Assembly (NCBI GenBank): GCA_032027125.1 | Contig: JAVSMQ010000001.1 | Coordinates: forward strand, 3,644,198-3,708,197 | Reading direction: 5' to 3' | DNA length: 64,000 nucleotides | Origin: JANJTB01 sp032027125 | GTDB taxonomy: Bacteria; Bacteroidota; Ignavibacteria; Kapaibacteriales; UBA2268 | Shown here: positions 54,419 through 63,487 of the stretch, piece by piece | Layout of the letters: the number at the start of each line of letters is the position of its first letter | Position numbering within the stretch: the first letter of the stretch is position 1 | Notes under the pieces: model-generated | Told to the model about the DNA's origin: nothing | The model's database searches: none | Seen by the model: the letters and a program-made list of their open reading frames with translations, nothing else | Made by a program: the position numbers and the translations under genes

Positions 54419-54590
54419 TCTTATAAATTTATTTTAGTTTTTGATATATGAAGGCTCGGATTTATTGAATTTGAGCCTTTATTTGTTGGAATTCACATCT
54501 ATTAAAATTATTATAAAAAATTTTATGTAAAATTGAATAATTTTTCTTATTTTTGAAAAAGATATTTTAGTCTGATTTGAAAAATTGGTT

Positions 54591-56123
54591 ATGAAAATTA
54601 TATTTAGTATGTCGAAATGGATTCACAAATGGTTGAGTATTATACTCAGTATTTTCCTTATTTGGATGTCAATATCCGGAATTCTGATGAATCATCCTGA
54701 AATTATAGAAGATATTAATGTACCATCATGGTTATTACCTCACGATTACGATTTAATAAACTGGAACAGGAGTTCACTGATACAGGCAGAGTATTCTAAA
54801 ACTATTAAAGGAAAAGCATATTTTGCAGGTCATGAAGGTGTAGTCAAAACTGTTGACGGCGGATATACATTCACAAATCTGACAAATAATGGTTATCCGC
54901 AATCGGCTTATCTTAAAAGAACGAAATCTATTGTACTTTTTGAAAATGACGGGAAGGAAGTACTGTTTGCCGGAAACTATGACGGATTATATAAATTTGA
55001 TGTCAAATCCGGATATTGGAATAAAATAAAACTTCCCGGTTATGAAACGAGAGTGATGAGATTAATTGATTTTAAAGATTCTATAGTTGTTGTAACTGAT
55101 TCCGAGATATTTATTGCCGGAATTGCCGACCCAAAAATGGTATTCCGAAAAATTAATTTGGAAAGAATTGATGAAAATCCCTCGATGACAATGATTGAAT
55201 TCTTCTTCACTTTACATTCCGGTGAGTTATGGGGTTTACCCGGGAAAATTGTTTTTGATATAGGCGGAATAATCCTCATATTTCTCAGTATAAGCGGTTT
55301 GTATATTTGGATATCGCCAAAATACCGGCAGCTAAAATTGAAAATGAATTTCAAAAATAAACCAAGCCACATTGGCTGGTTTTTTAGAAATCATTTGAAA
55401 ATCGGTATTTGGAGTTTTGTATTATTGCTTGTTTTTGCAGTAACCGGACTATTCATGAGACCGCCATTGATTGTAGCACTATTAGGAAATAATATAGCAC
55501 TAAAGTATATTCCTGCTGCAAATCCGGATAATCCATGGAAACACAGAATAAGAAATGCAATGTATAATTATTCGACTAATAAGTTTATAATTGATACAAA
55601 AGACGGTTACTGGATTTCCGAAACGGGATTAGACGGCAAATATATTAATGAACTTCCTCCGGTGCCTATATTTGCTATGGGAGCGACTGTTTTAAGAGAT
55701 GACGGCAGAGGCAATACTCTCATCGGTTCATTTGCAGGATTATACAGAGTCAGAAACTCAGGGTTGACTGCTGAAAATCTGCTCGAAGACGGCAGCACAG
55801 AAATAACATCGGTAAGACCCGGAGCAAATCTAATTACAGGATATTTCAAAGACCCTGAAGGATATGAATATGTCACAACACATTTCGGTGGGCTGATAAA
55901 TGTTCAGAAATCAGGAGTTAAATCAGATAAATTCCGAATGCCCCAATTTCTGGTTGATAATTATTCCATGTCACTCTGGAATTATCTGTTTGAACTCCAT
56001 AACGGAAGACTGTTTCAGGCATTGGTCGGTGATTATTACATACTGATAATACCGCTTACTGCACTGCTGTTTATTGTGTTAATTCTAACAGGTGTATTTG
56101 ACTGGTGTTACAGGAAATTTTAA
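54591..56123 (+). CDS. PepSY-associated membrane protein
   Basis: ATG 54591 is chosen over the TTG at 54585. It has 510 aa. The N-terminal PepSY_TM segment is KWIHKWLSIILSIFLIWMS (shown in part). Three more membrane helices are seen around 225-245, 275-300 and near the C-terminus. The outside loops carry repeated strands like YFAGHEGVVKTVDGGYTF and VLFAGNYDGLYKF, resembling propeller blades. PepSY_TM proteins often act in iron/flavin electron transfer, but nothing specific is seen. Its end overlaps the next, convergent gene by 4 bp. Confidence 0.8.
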   Translation: MKIIFSMSKWIHKWLSIILSIFLIWMSISGILMNHPEIIEDINVPSWLLPHDYDLINWNRSSLIQAEYSKTIKGKAYFAGHEGVVKTVDGGYTFTNLTNNGYPQSAYLKRTKSIVLFENDGKEVLFAGNYDGLYKFDVKSGYWNKIKLPGYETRVMRLIDFKDSIVVVTDSEIFIAGIADPKMVFRKINLERIDENPSMTMIEFFFTLHSGELWGLPGKIVFDIGGIILIFLSISGLYIWISPKYRQLKLKMNFKNKPSHIGWFFRNHLKIGIWSFVLLLVFAVTGLFMRPPLIVALLGNNIALKYIPAANPDNPWKHRIRNAMYNYSTNKFIIDTKDGYWISETGLDGKYINELPPVPIFAMGATVLRDDGRGNTLIGSFAGLYRVRNSGLTAENLLEDGSTEITSVRPGANLITGYFKDPEGYEYVTTHFGGLINVQKSGVKSDKFRMPQFLVDNYSMSLWNYLFELHNGRLFQALVGDYYILIIPLTALLFIVLILTGVFDWCYRKF

Positions 56124-57100
56124 TTTAACTTTTTATTTGATTTCAAAAAAGCACGAAGCAGATTTTCAACTTCTCTGCTGTTACCGAAATCATCTGAGAT
56201 TAACGAGTTGCTGTCAGATGAATTTCTGCTTTGAACAACACTTTCATTATCGTTGCGGCTGTACATTACTGTAAAGGCATAAGTCAGCAGAACTGTAAAT
56301 TCAAGCCCAAGAGCAAAAAATACAAGTGATGGCTGTGTTGATGGAATAAACTTAAGTCCCCGCATTCCTATAATTATGATTAAAACGGCAGCCCCGATAT
56401 AAACCAACCCAAGAACAACATTGCTGTACCTGTCAGTAAAATAAAATCTCAGATAGAATTTTATACTTGTCCATGAACTGAATATTCTGTATCCGATTCC
56501 GCTGCGGCTCCAAATAAGTGCTTTCTGGATATATCTCAAATCATCTGCAAGAATTTCCCATTTATCCGATAAGTCAATTAATTCTTTTGTGTCGGCATTC
56601 AAAATCTGCATCTCAAAGCTTTTATTGTTATCGTCAGAATAATTACCGAAAATTCTATAGTGCCAGTTATCAAGTACATTCATTAGTTCACGCTCAATCT
56701 TATGCCGCATGAGACCTGTTTCTACAGGAAGCACAGTCGTTATCATCAGACTCAGGAAAAACGAAAAAAGTATAATAGGAAAAGCAAGTGACAGGATTGG
56801 ATTAAACCAGTAACGCGCTTCCTGTGCCGTACCCTGATATATGTCAATTGCCCAGCGTGTATAGTATTTAGTTTGTTTAATGACGGTATTTGACTCTTTT
56901 GAAAGGTTTTCCATTTGACCGGAATTTGCAACTTTTCCTTCAAGATAATCCTCAACAACAACGTACTGCAGTACAGGCAGCGTGAAGTTAAATAATAAAA
57001 TACTTATAGCTATAAATAAGAAGATGAAAATAGCATGTTGAGCAAAATTGTGTTTAAACAAACTTTGGTACGATTGTCGGGCTTTGCTGTAAGTAATCAT
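56120..57100 (-). CDS. Membrane protein of unknown function, 326 aa
   Basis: No family is recognised. Four or five hydrophobic segments are seen: AIFIFLFIAISILLFNFTL, LAFPIILFSFFLSLMI, GLVYIGAAVLIIIIGM and LVFFALGLEFTVLLTYAF. Between the second and third is a soluble part of about 90 residues with many charged residues (HKIERELMNVLDNWHYRIF). The C-terminus is hydrophilic and Ser/Asp/Asn-rich. It probably spans the inner membrane with a cytoplasmic insert. Confidence 0.7.
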   Translation of the reverse strand: MITYSKARQSYQSLFKHNFAQHAIFIFLFIAISILLFNFTLPVLQYVVVEDYLEGKVANSGQMENLSKESNTVIKQTKYYTRWAIDIYQGTAQEARYWFNPILSLAFPIILFSFFLSLMITTVLPVETGLMRHKIERELMNVLDNWHYRIFGNYSDDNNKSFEMQILNADTKELIDLSDKWEILADDLRYIQKALIWSRSGIGYRIFSSWTSIKFYLRFYFTDRYSNVVLGLVYIGAAVLIIIIGMRGLKFIPSTQPSLVFFALGLEFTVLLTYAFTVMYSRNDNESVVQSRNSSDSNSLISDDFGNSREVENLLRAFLKSNKKLN

Positions 57101-57196
57101 TTTTTTTAATAATATGTTGTAAAATAATTATCATTAACATACCAAAATACAAAATTAATTTGGATTAGTAAAATATTTGAGGGTATTTTTAAAATA

Positions 57197-57234
57197 CTCA
57201 AAGCACTTTGAAATGAAATTTGTTGTGCTTTGAG
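57197..57234. other. 10-bp hairpin in gene-free DNA
   Basis: CTCAAAGCAC and GTGCTTTGAG are perfect complements around an 18-nt loop. It lies in the 57101-57673 gap, not at a gene end. The purpose is unclear. Confidence 0.4.
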
Positions 57235-57381
57235 TCTTGCTTTGTATGAAATAAAGATATTTATTCATTGTGACAGACTGAAATTATTCTTTTCTTGAAA
57301 GAAATAGAAAATCTCGTAATTATTCATGCAATTTAATCATAACCTTGTTTTCAATTAGAATATCTTTAGCCCAAATATTCA

Positions 57382-57449
57382 AAATCCCCCTAACCCCCTT
57401 AAAAAGGGGGAATTCAGTTTCCCCCTTTTTAAGGGGGTTAGGGGGATTT
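57382..57449. repeat. 31-bp perfect inverted repeat (C-rich palindrome)
   Basis: Arms of 31 bp (beginning AAATCCCCCTAACCCCC) are exact complements around the 6-nt centre TTCAGT. The AATCCCCC core recurs at 33001, 51464 and, weakly, 20428. It is gene-free and lacks T-runs, so it looks like a MITE- or REP-type element. Confidence 0.85.
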
Positions 57450-57673
57450 CTTGATTTATATTGTTTAAAGTCAACATTATATTTAAAAATTATACTATTT
57501 TAGGTTAATAATAAAGTTATATTGAATTCTCAATATCCTGTTGAATAGCTACCAAATCTTATCTATCATGAAATGAATGATTGATTTAATCGTAATTAGT
57601 GTTCAATTCGATATTTTAATAAACTATGAAATGTTATTGAATTGAAATAAAAAATGAAAATTAAGAGGAAAGT

Positions 57674-58279
57674 TTGAAAATTGGAATTTACGGCGGGTCG
57701 TTTAATCCTCTGCACAATGCTCATATTGTCATTGCCGGATATTTTTATAATTATTTTAGTTTAGATAAAGTGTTATTTGTTCCGGCTTATCAGTCTCCAT
57801 TCAAGCAGAGAAGTTTTTACCAGATACCGGATTTACACAGACTTAAAATGCTTGAAATTGCTTTGTCCGGTTACAAACATTTTGAAATTGAAAAGTACGA
57901 GTTGAATCATACGGGTGTATCATTTACTATTGATACTATCAAATACCTGCAAAATCAATATCCCGATAATACTGAGTTCTATCTTTTAATAGGTGCCGAT
58001 CAGTCTGCAGAATTTCATAGGTGGAAAAGCTGGCAGGAAATTCTTAAATCGGTTAAATTATGTGTTGCCGGCAGAGATGATATTAAAAAGTTATTTGTTC
58101 AAGAGGTTGATGAATATTGCCGCATAAATAAAATCATTATTGAATATCCCGATACGCCGATACTTGATATATCATCCCAATCAGTCAGAGAGAAGATTTT
58201 AGCAGGTGAAACTATTGATGATATAGTTCCGGAGCAGGTTAAAAATTATATATTCCAAAATAAATTATATAAAGAATAA
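57674..58279 (+). CDS. nadD: Nicotinate-nucleotide adenylyltransferase
   Basis: It makes deamido-NAD from nicotinate mononucleotide and ATP. The start is TTG 57674, preceded by AGAGGAAAG, because the only nearby ATG (57654) is out of frame. Motifs are IGIYGGSFNPLHNAHIVIA (HxxH-type nucleotide site), HTGVSFTIDTIKYL and the C-terminal ISSQSVREKI. It has 201 aa. It is a single gene, followed by tandem repeats. Confidence 0.93.
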   Translation: MKIGIYGGSFNPLHNAHIVIAGYFYNYFSLDKVLFVPAYQSPFKQRSFYQIPDLHRLKMLEIALSGYKHFEIEKYELNHTGVSFTIDTIKYLQNQYPDNTEFYLLIGADQSAEFHRWKSWQEILKSVKLCVAGRDDIKKLFVQEVDEYCRINKIIIEYPDTPILDISSQSVREKILAGETIDDIVPEQVKNYIFQNKLYKE

Positions 58280-58377
58280 TATTGGATTATTTTTTAAAGA
58301 TTAAATAATTGAGTATTACCGGTTCGCATTACTCATATAAAAACAATTCAGAAACGTTAAAATATCAACCTAACTGC

Positions 58378-58690
58378 TACGAATGACTTTCTAACCCCTA
58401 CGAATGACTTTCTAACCGTTACGAATTACTTTCTAACCCCTACGAAAAACTTTCTAACCATTACGAATGACTTTCTAACCAATACGAATAACTTTCTAAC
58501 CTCTACGAATAACTTTCTAACCTGTGCGTAGAACTTTCTAACCGATACGAATAACTTTACAACCTCTACGAATGACTTTCTAACCTCTACGAATAACTTT
58601 CTAACCTTTACGAATAACTTTCTAATCTCTACGAATGACTTTCAAACCCCTACGAATATGTTTCTAACCTCTACGAATTACTTTCTTATT
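58378..58690. repeat. Tandem 21-bp repeat array 1
   Basis: About 15 head-to-tail copies of TACGAATGACTTTCTAACCCC (shown minus its last base: TACGAATGACTTTCTAACCC), each 21 bp. Copies differ mostly at the base after GAAT and in the three bases before TAC. There are no spacers, so it is not CRISPR. Confidence 0.92.
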
Positions 58691-58731
58691 CATTGGAAGA
58701 CAATTCTTAACACTTTAAAACTTATATGAAT

Positions 58732-58962
58732 CATTTCGTTGACTCATCCGAGCATTTCGTTGACTCATCCGAGCATTTCGTTGACTCATCCGAGCGTTTC
58801 GTTGACTCATCCGAGCATTTCGTTGACTCATCCGAGCATTTCGTTGACTCATCCGAGCATTTCGTTGACTCATCCGAGCATTTCGTTGACTCATCCGAGC
58901 GTTTCGTTGACCCATCCGAACGTTTTGATGAAGCGTCCGAGCATTTGGATGACTCATCCGAG
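58732..58962. repeat. Tandem 21-bp repeat array 2
   Basis: Exactly 11 units of 21 bp with the core CATTTCGTTGACTCATCC plus GAG. The last units (58921-58962) are hybrids carrying GATGAAGCG and TTTGGATGA, which lead into array 3 without a phase break. Confidence 0.92.
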
Positions 58963-59510
58963 CGTTTGGTTGAAGCATTTTAGCGTTTGGTTGGAACATT
59001 TTAGCGTTTGGTTGGAGCATTTTAGCGTTTGGTTGGAACATTTTAGCGTTTGGTTGGAGCATTTTAGCGTTTGGTTGGAGCATTTTAGCGTTTGGTTGAA
59101 GCATTTTAGCGTTTGGTTGGAGCATTTTAGCGTTTGGTTGAAGCATTTTAGCGTTTGGTTGGAGCATTTTAGCGTTTGGTTGGAGCATTTTAGCGTTTGG
59201 TTGNAGCATTTTAGCGTTTGGTTGNAGCATTTTAGCGTNNNNNNNNNNNNNNNNNNNNNNNNNNNNNNNNNNNNNNNNNNNNNNNNNNNNNNNNNNNNNN
59301 NNNNNNNNNNNNNNNNNNNNNNNNNNNNNNNNNNNNNNNNNNNNNNNNNNNNNNNNNNNNGCGTTTGGTTGGAGCATTTTAGCGTTTGGTTGGAGCATTT
59401 TAGCGTTTGGTTGAAGCATTTTAGCGTTTGGTTGGAGCATTTTAGCGTTTGGTTGGAGCATTTTAGCGTTTGGTTGGAGTATCTTAGTGTTTGGTTGGAG
59501 CATTTTAGCG
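58963..59510. repeat. Tandem 21-bp repeat array 3, interrupted by an N gap
   Basis: Units of 21 bp, CGTTTGGTTGGAGCATTTT plus AG, continue the phase of array 2: about 13 units before and 7 after the 122-base N run (59239-59360). The only frequent variant is GGAGC versus GAAGC; single Ns at 59204 and 59225 fall on this column. Open frames on both strands here (heptapeptides such as AKMLQPN or HFSVWLE) are a by-product of the 7-codon period. Confidence 0.92.
59239..59360. other. Assembly gap (122 Ns) inside array 3
   Basis: A run of Ns with the same repeat on both sides. The true number of repeat units is therefore unknown. Confidence 0.98.
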
Positions 59511-59722
59511 TTTTAGACATTTCAAAGTACCTTTCGATAATTGAGTTACGTACAACTCTGAGTTGTATCTCGCTAAATAAACTGATTGTTGTCGAATCTA
59601 CAATTTTTAGATGTTTTAGAATAACTTTTAACAATATTTATCAAAATAAAAAAATTAATTGACGTTATTTATCTGGTAATTGATTCATTTATTCTTTTAT
59701 ATTTTACAAATAGGATAAATCT

Positions 59723-61948
59723 ATGGGAAGTATTCGGCGTATTCGTGAATTTCTAATTTTTTCCATTATTTTAGGCATATCTTTTATTTCCTGTAATTTT
59801 AATAACTCGAATCAGAAAATTGATAATTTGGTTGCTTTTTCAAAGCTTTACGGATATGTGCGGTATTTTCACCCAGGTGATGAGGCTGCAAATACCGATT
59901 GGGATGCGTTTGTGGTCAGTGGAGTTGAAAAGGTTAAGAATGCCCGCGATAATGAAGAGTTGTCAAAAATTCTCAAACAGCTTTTCTATCCAATTGCTCC
60001 GACAATCCAAATCTATAATAATGATGAAAATCCCAAAATTCCGTTTGTTCCAAAAGATACTATCGGTTTAGTTAAAGTTTTCTGGCAGCATTATGGATTG
60101 GAAGATAATAATCTGAGTAATATTTACAAAAGTATCAGAACAAATCGTTATGATGAAAATTCTAACAGTAGTCTTTTGTGTTATACTGAATTAAATGATG
60201 TTGAATTTCAAAACTGCGAAATACAATTTGATTTGAAATTAAGGACAGAATTTTTAAATAATGAAAGTTTTTTTGTTATTGGTTTCAAGGGTAAAAATTT
60301 TCAGGATGAAAAAACAGATACTGTATTTGCTAATGGAATTTATGATGCATCGGTCAAATTAAGTGTTGAAAAAAATGCATCACCCTTAAATATAGGTTTT
60401 CAATTCGTAGGACAGGGCAAAGTAATAGTTGATGATGCAAAGATATCCATTAAAAGAGGAAATATTATAAAATCAATATCAATACCTAATGCAGGTTTTG
60501 AAGATTATAATAGTAACAATGAACCTAAGGGTTGGGAGGTCTTTGGTAAATTTTATAATAGTAAAGTCAATAAGACTAATCCAATTTCAGGTAAAGCTTC
60601 TTTTGAAATAATAAGTCAAAATAATAATATTAAAGGAGCTATTTTTGATAGTTTCCCAAAAGAAAATGAATATTTTGATAAAGAATTAATATCAGGTTTG
60701 AAATGCAGAGTTCCATTGGTTTTATGGATTGATTCGGCAAAAGCCGACAATAAGAATGAGACTGCAAATGATTTGCCACAGAATCGGGAATTTAATTTAA
60801 ATAATGAAAACACCAGACTTGCTGATGTTATAATTACCTGGAATATAATTCAACATTTCTTCCCATATTTTGAATATTTAAAAGTTGATTGGGCAAAACA
60901 GCAAAAATTATCATTAAAAAAGGCAATTAAAGATGATAGTCCTGATGATTTTAAAAAGACATTGGAAAATATGCTGGAACCACTTAAAGATGGGCATATT
61001 AATGTTTATAGTAATAAGTCAGTCGAAACCGGAGTTCTGCCTTTCATAGCTGAATGGATTGAAGATAAAGCTGTCATAACTATATCTGCTGATACTACTT
61101 TTAAGAAGGGTGATATCATAACGAAGGTCAATGAGAAACCAATTCTTGATGTAATAAAGGAAGAGGAAATGTTTATATCTGGTTCACCACAATTAAAAAG
61201 AACTAAATGTTTAAAATGGAGTAGATTAACACCCGGGATTATTGGAGCTAACACGAATGTTTCAATTGAACGTGATAGAAAGTTCATAAGTGTTAATGTT
61301 AATTTAAAGTCTATTGAGACAATTCAAAATTTAGGAACAGAAAACTTAAAACCTGTTAGAGAATTAAGAGATGGAATTCATTATATAGATTTAGGCTCTG
61401 TATCAATGGAAGATGTGGAAATGAACCTCGACAAATTTAAACAAGCCCAAGGGTTAATCATTGATTTAAGAGAATATCCCAGACATTATAACTTTCCCAT
61501 TCTTTCATATTTTTCCCAAAAAACATTAAATTCTCCTTATTGGTATTTACCAACAATTATATATCCAGACAGAGATAGTTTGAAATTCAATATATCAAAT
61601 TGGCAGATTAAGCCTGCAAAAACATTTTTGAATTGCAAAAAAGTATTTATTTTTGATAGTGGAACTTTAAGTGCCGGTGAAACTGGAGCTTCAATAATTA
61701 AATTTAATAAACTCGGTATAACAATAGGGCAGCCTACTGCCGGAACAAACGGAAATATAAATACATTTGAATTACCCGGAAATGTATCAGTCATTTTTAC
61801 AGGTTTGAAAGTATTAAACGCCGATAATTCTCAGCATTACATCCGAGGTGTACAGCCCGATATTTTTGTAAATAAAACTATTAAAGGTATTAAAGAAGGT
61901 AAGGATGAGTATATTGATAAAGCAGTTGAGTTGTTAATGAAGCAGTAG
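59723..61948 (+). CDS. S41-family peptidase lipoprotein
   Basis: A 741-residue envelope protease. The signal peptide ends with the lipobox ISFISC (Cys24). The middle has a beta-sandwich-like part (about 110-320, for example FQFVGQGKVIVDDAKI). A tricorn/CtpA-type core follows (about 355-735): ITWNIIQHFFPYFEYLK, PLKDGHINVYS, a PDZ-like section (VITISADTTFKKGDIITKV) and the catalytic region FDSGTLSAGETGASIIK with the expected Ser in LSAGE. The end GVQPDIFV is typical. Its substrate is unknown. Confidence 0.88.
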   Translation: MGSIRRIREFLIFSIILGISFISCNFNNSNQKIDNLVAFSKLYGYVRYFHPGDEAANTDWDAFVVSGVEKVKNARDNEELSKILKQLFYPIAPTIQIYNNDENPKIPFVPKDTIGLVKVFWQHYGLEDNNLSNIYKSIRTNRYDENSNSSLLCYTELNDVEFQNCEIQFDLKLRTEFLNNESFFVIGFKGKNFQDEKTDTVFANGIYDASVKLSVEKNASPLNIGFQFVGQGKVIVDDAKISIKRGNIIKSISIPNAGFEDYNSNNEPKGWEVFGKFYNSKVNKTNPISGKASFEIISQNNNIKGAIFDSFPKENEYFDKELISGLKCRVPLVLWIDSAKADNKNETANDLPQNREFNLNNENTRLADVIITWNIIQHFFPYFEYLKVDWAKQQKLSLKKAIKDDSPDDFKKTLENMLEPLKDGHINVYSNKSVETGVLPFIAEWIEDKAVITISADTTFKKGDIITKVNEKPILDVIKEEEMFISGSPQLKRTKCLKWSRLTPGIIGANTNVSIERDRKFISVNVNLKSIETIQNLGTENLKPVRELRDGIHYIDLGSVSMEDVEMNLDKFKQAQGLIIDLREYPRHYNFPILSYFSQKTLNSPYWYLPTIIYPDRDSLKFNISNWQIKPAKTFLNCKKVFIFDSGTLSAGETGASIIKFNKLGITIGQPTAGTNGNINTFELPGNVSVIFTGLKVLNADNSQHYIRGVQPDIFVNKTIKGIKEGKDEYIDKAVELLMKQ

Positions 61949-61961
61949 TTTTTTATAATAA

Positions 61962-61991
61962 ATCAGCCCCATGATTAAGCATGGGGCTGAT
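61962..61991. terminator. 12-bp perfect hairpin between convergent genes
   Basis: ATCAGCCCCATG and CATGGGGCTGAT enclose ATTAAG. The T-run is better on the minus strand (TTTATT). It is likely a shared terminator for the S41 peptidase and the convergent gene. Confidence 0.75.
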
Positions 61992-62050
61992 GGAATGGTC
62001 AACCTGGATTGATAAAAAGTTCAATGTACTTCATAACAAGCCCTAAAATA

Positions 62051-62947
62051 TTAGAAATTAATGTTAACTCCAACTTTAAATGTGTCAAACATAAAAGGAG
62101 GTTCAGTCTCAATGGGCCAGTTCATGTTTTTTTGACGTAATTCGTAGAATCCGTAATTTAAAGCATTTTGGAGTATGAAATTTACGATTGGCACTGATGA
62201 AGGGGATGACTTGCCGATTTCCTTTACAAATGTACTAAGCAGACCTGTACCCACACCTCTTAAAACCTCGCTGCCTGCCCAATACCAAAACATGTGTCTC
62301 GGAAATACAATTGCTCTCTCGAAACCGGCGTTTATTCCGATATTTTCAGTAAATTTTACGTTGATAACTGCTTCTGTCTGTGTGCCGAATCTGAAAGCAT
62401 CGCCTACATAATTCAGACTTTCCTGGTCGCCGGTTGTCATAGCCGAATCAAGGAATTCAAGTTTAGTCCATCCTATTCCATTTGAGGCAGCTAAAGCAAG
62501 TTTCATTCCCGAACCCAGTTCGTATCCAAATCCGCTGCAACTGTTGAATCCGAATCTCCATGCTTCAGTCCTAACCTTAGAAAAATCTCCGGATTCTCTT
62601 TTTGACGAATATTCTTTAATATTGCTTAGGAAAAAGTTTTCATGTTTATACTTATACACTGTTTCAGAATTGTTGTATTGACTGTTTTTCTCGTAACCCA
62701 ATTCAATTCCTATAACATTTACAGGCGACAAACCGCCTTTGAAAGCATCTTTGTGATAAATAGGATTAGCAAATCCGTAAACCAAATCAATTCTGGGCTG
62801 TCTGAGTTTATTGAATTCAATTATCTCCGACCAATTGATATAATCATCATCAGCTTCGTTTTTCACATTGGTGCTGTCTTCATCAGCCAGCAGGCTTGTC
62901 ATTGTAAATATTGATACTAAAAGACAAATTTTTAAAAAACTCTTCAT
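62051..62947 (-). CDS. Exported protein of unknown function, 298 aa
   Basis: A signal peptide (MKSFLKICLLVSIFTMTSLLA; shown in part) has GGAG 7 nt before the ATG. The mature part is beta-rich, with alternating strands and glycines (IGIELGYEKNSQYN, WRFGFNSCSGFGYELG) and an aromatic-ended last strand (FDTFKVGVNINF), as in small outer-membrane beta-barrels. This is inferred from composition; no family is recognised. Confidence 0.7.
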   Translation of the reverse strand: MKSFLKICLLVSIFTMTSLLADEDSTNVKNEADDDYINWSEIIEFNKLRQPRIDLVYGFANPIYHKDAFKGGLSPVNVIGIELGYEKNSQYNNSETVYKYKHENFFLSNIKEYSSKRESGDFSKVRTEAWRFGFNSCSGFGYELGSGMKLALAASNGIGWTKLEFLDSAMTTGDQESLNYVGDAFRFGTQTEAVINVKFTENIGINAGFERAIVFPRHMFWYWAGSEVLRGVGTGLLSTFVKEIGKSSPSSVPIVNFILQNALNYGFYELRQKNMNWPIETEPPFMFDTFKVGVNINF

Positions 62948-63102
62948 TGTAATCTCCGTTAATTGTTACTAAATTCACAATTGTTGATACGGTAGAATAA
63001 ATAATAAGTTACAAAATAATTCGATGTGTAGTAACAGGTGGCAGATGGGTTCTTTGAATTTCAAACTGAAACTCAAGAATTAGTGACTCTGAACTTGCAA
63101 TC

Positions 63103-63159
63103 AGTCCATGATTTCATAATTAACAGCCTGGATACTTCGCTATGGCTCCTAATGACAAG
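63103..63159. repeat. Interspersed repeat, copy 2
   Basis: AGTCCATGATTTCAT then TTAACAGCCTGGATACTTCG, nearly the same as 20518-20575. A shorter related piece (TTCATGGATTCTTCGCTGCG) lies at 63306-63325. Confidence 0.75.
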
Positions 63160-63272
63160 TTCTCTTGTAAATCGCTGTAATCAACTGCTAATCAAATACT
63201 TATTTCATTGTAAGCATTCTTTGAATTATTCGTTTCATTTCAGAATAACAAATTCCTGAGTTTGGTATCTGT

Positions 63273-63288
63273 CCCCCGCTGGCGGGGG
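63273..63288. repeat. GC-rich palindrome CCCCCGC-TG-GCGGGGG
   Basis: A 7-bp perfect stem with a 2-base centre. It stands out in AT-rich DNA and is next to the interspersed repeats. It completes what is seen in the 62948-63487 gap. Confidence 0.6.
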
Positions 63289-63487
63289 CAGGGGGTGGAA
63301 ATTAATTCATGGATTCTTCGCTGCGCTCCTAATGACATCTCTAGTGGCTATACCACCGTAAGTTGCTGAATCACAAGCATTTATTTGTTTTCAAGAATCC
63401 AACCAATTAATCAAATGCTGCCGAAGAATAAGAATCAGGTTTTCATTTGTAAAATAATAAATGCTTGTATTGTTTCTTTTATATTTA

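Noticed and set aside
58378..59510. CRISPR array
   Set aside because: The units are directly joined with no variable spacers, and no cas genes are present.
58715..59662. Long open frames on both strands across the tandem repeats (262, 307 and 226 codons)
   Set aside because: A 21-bp period keeps several frames open at once, the frames include Ns, and they have no ribosome site or recognisable domain. They are repeat by-products.
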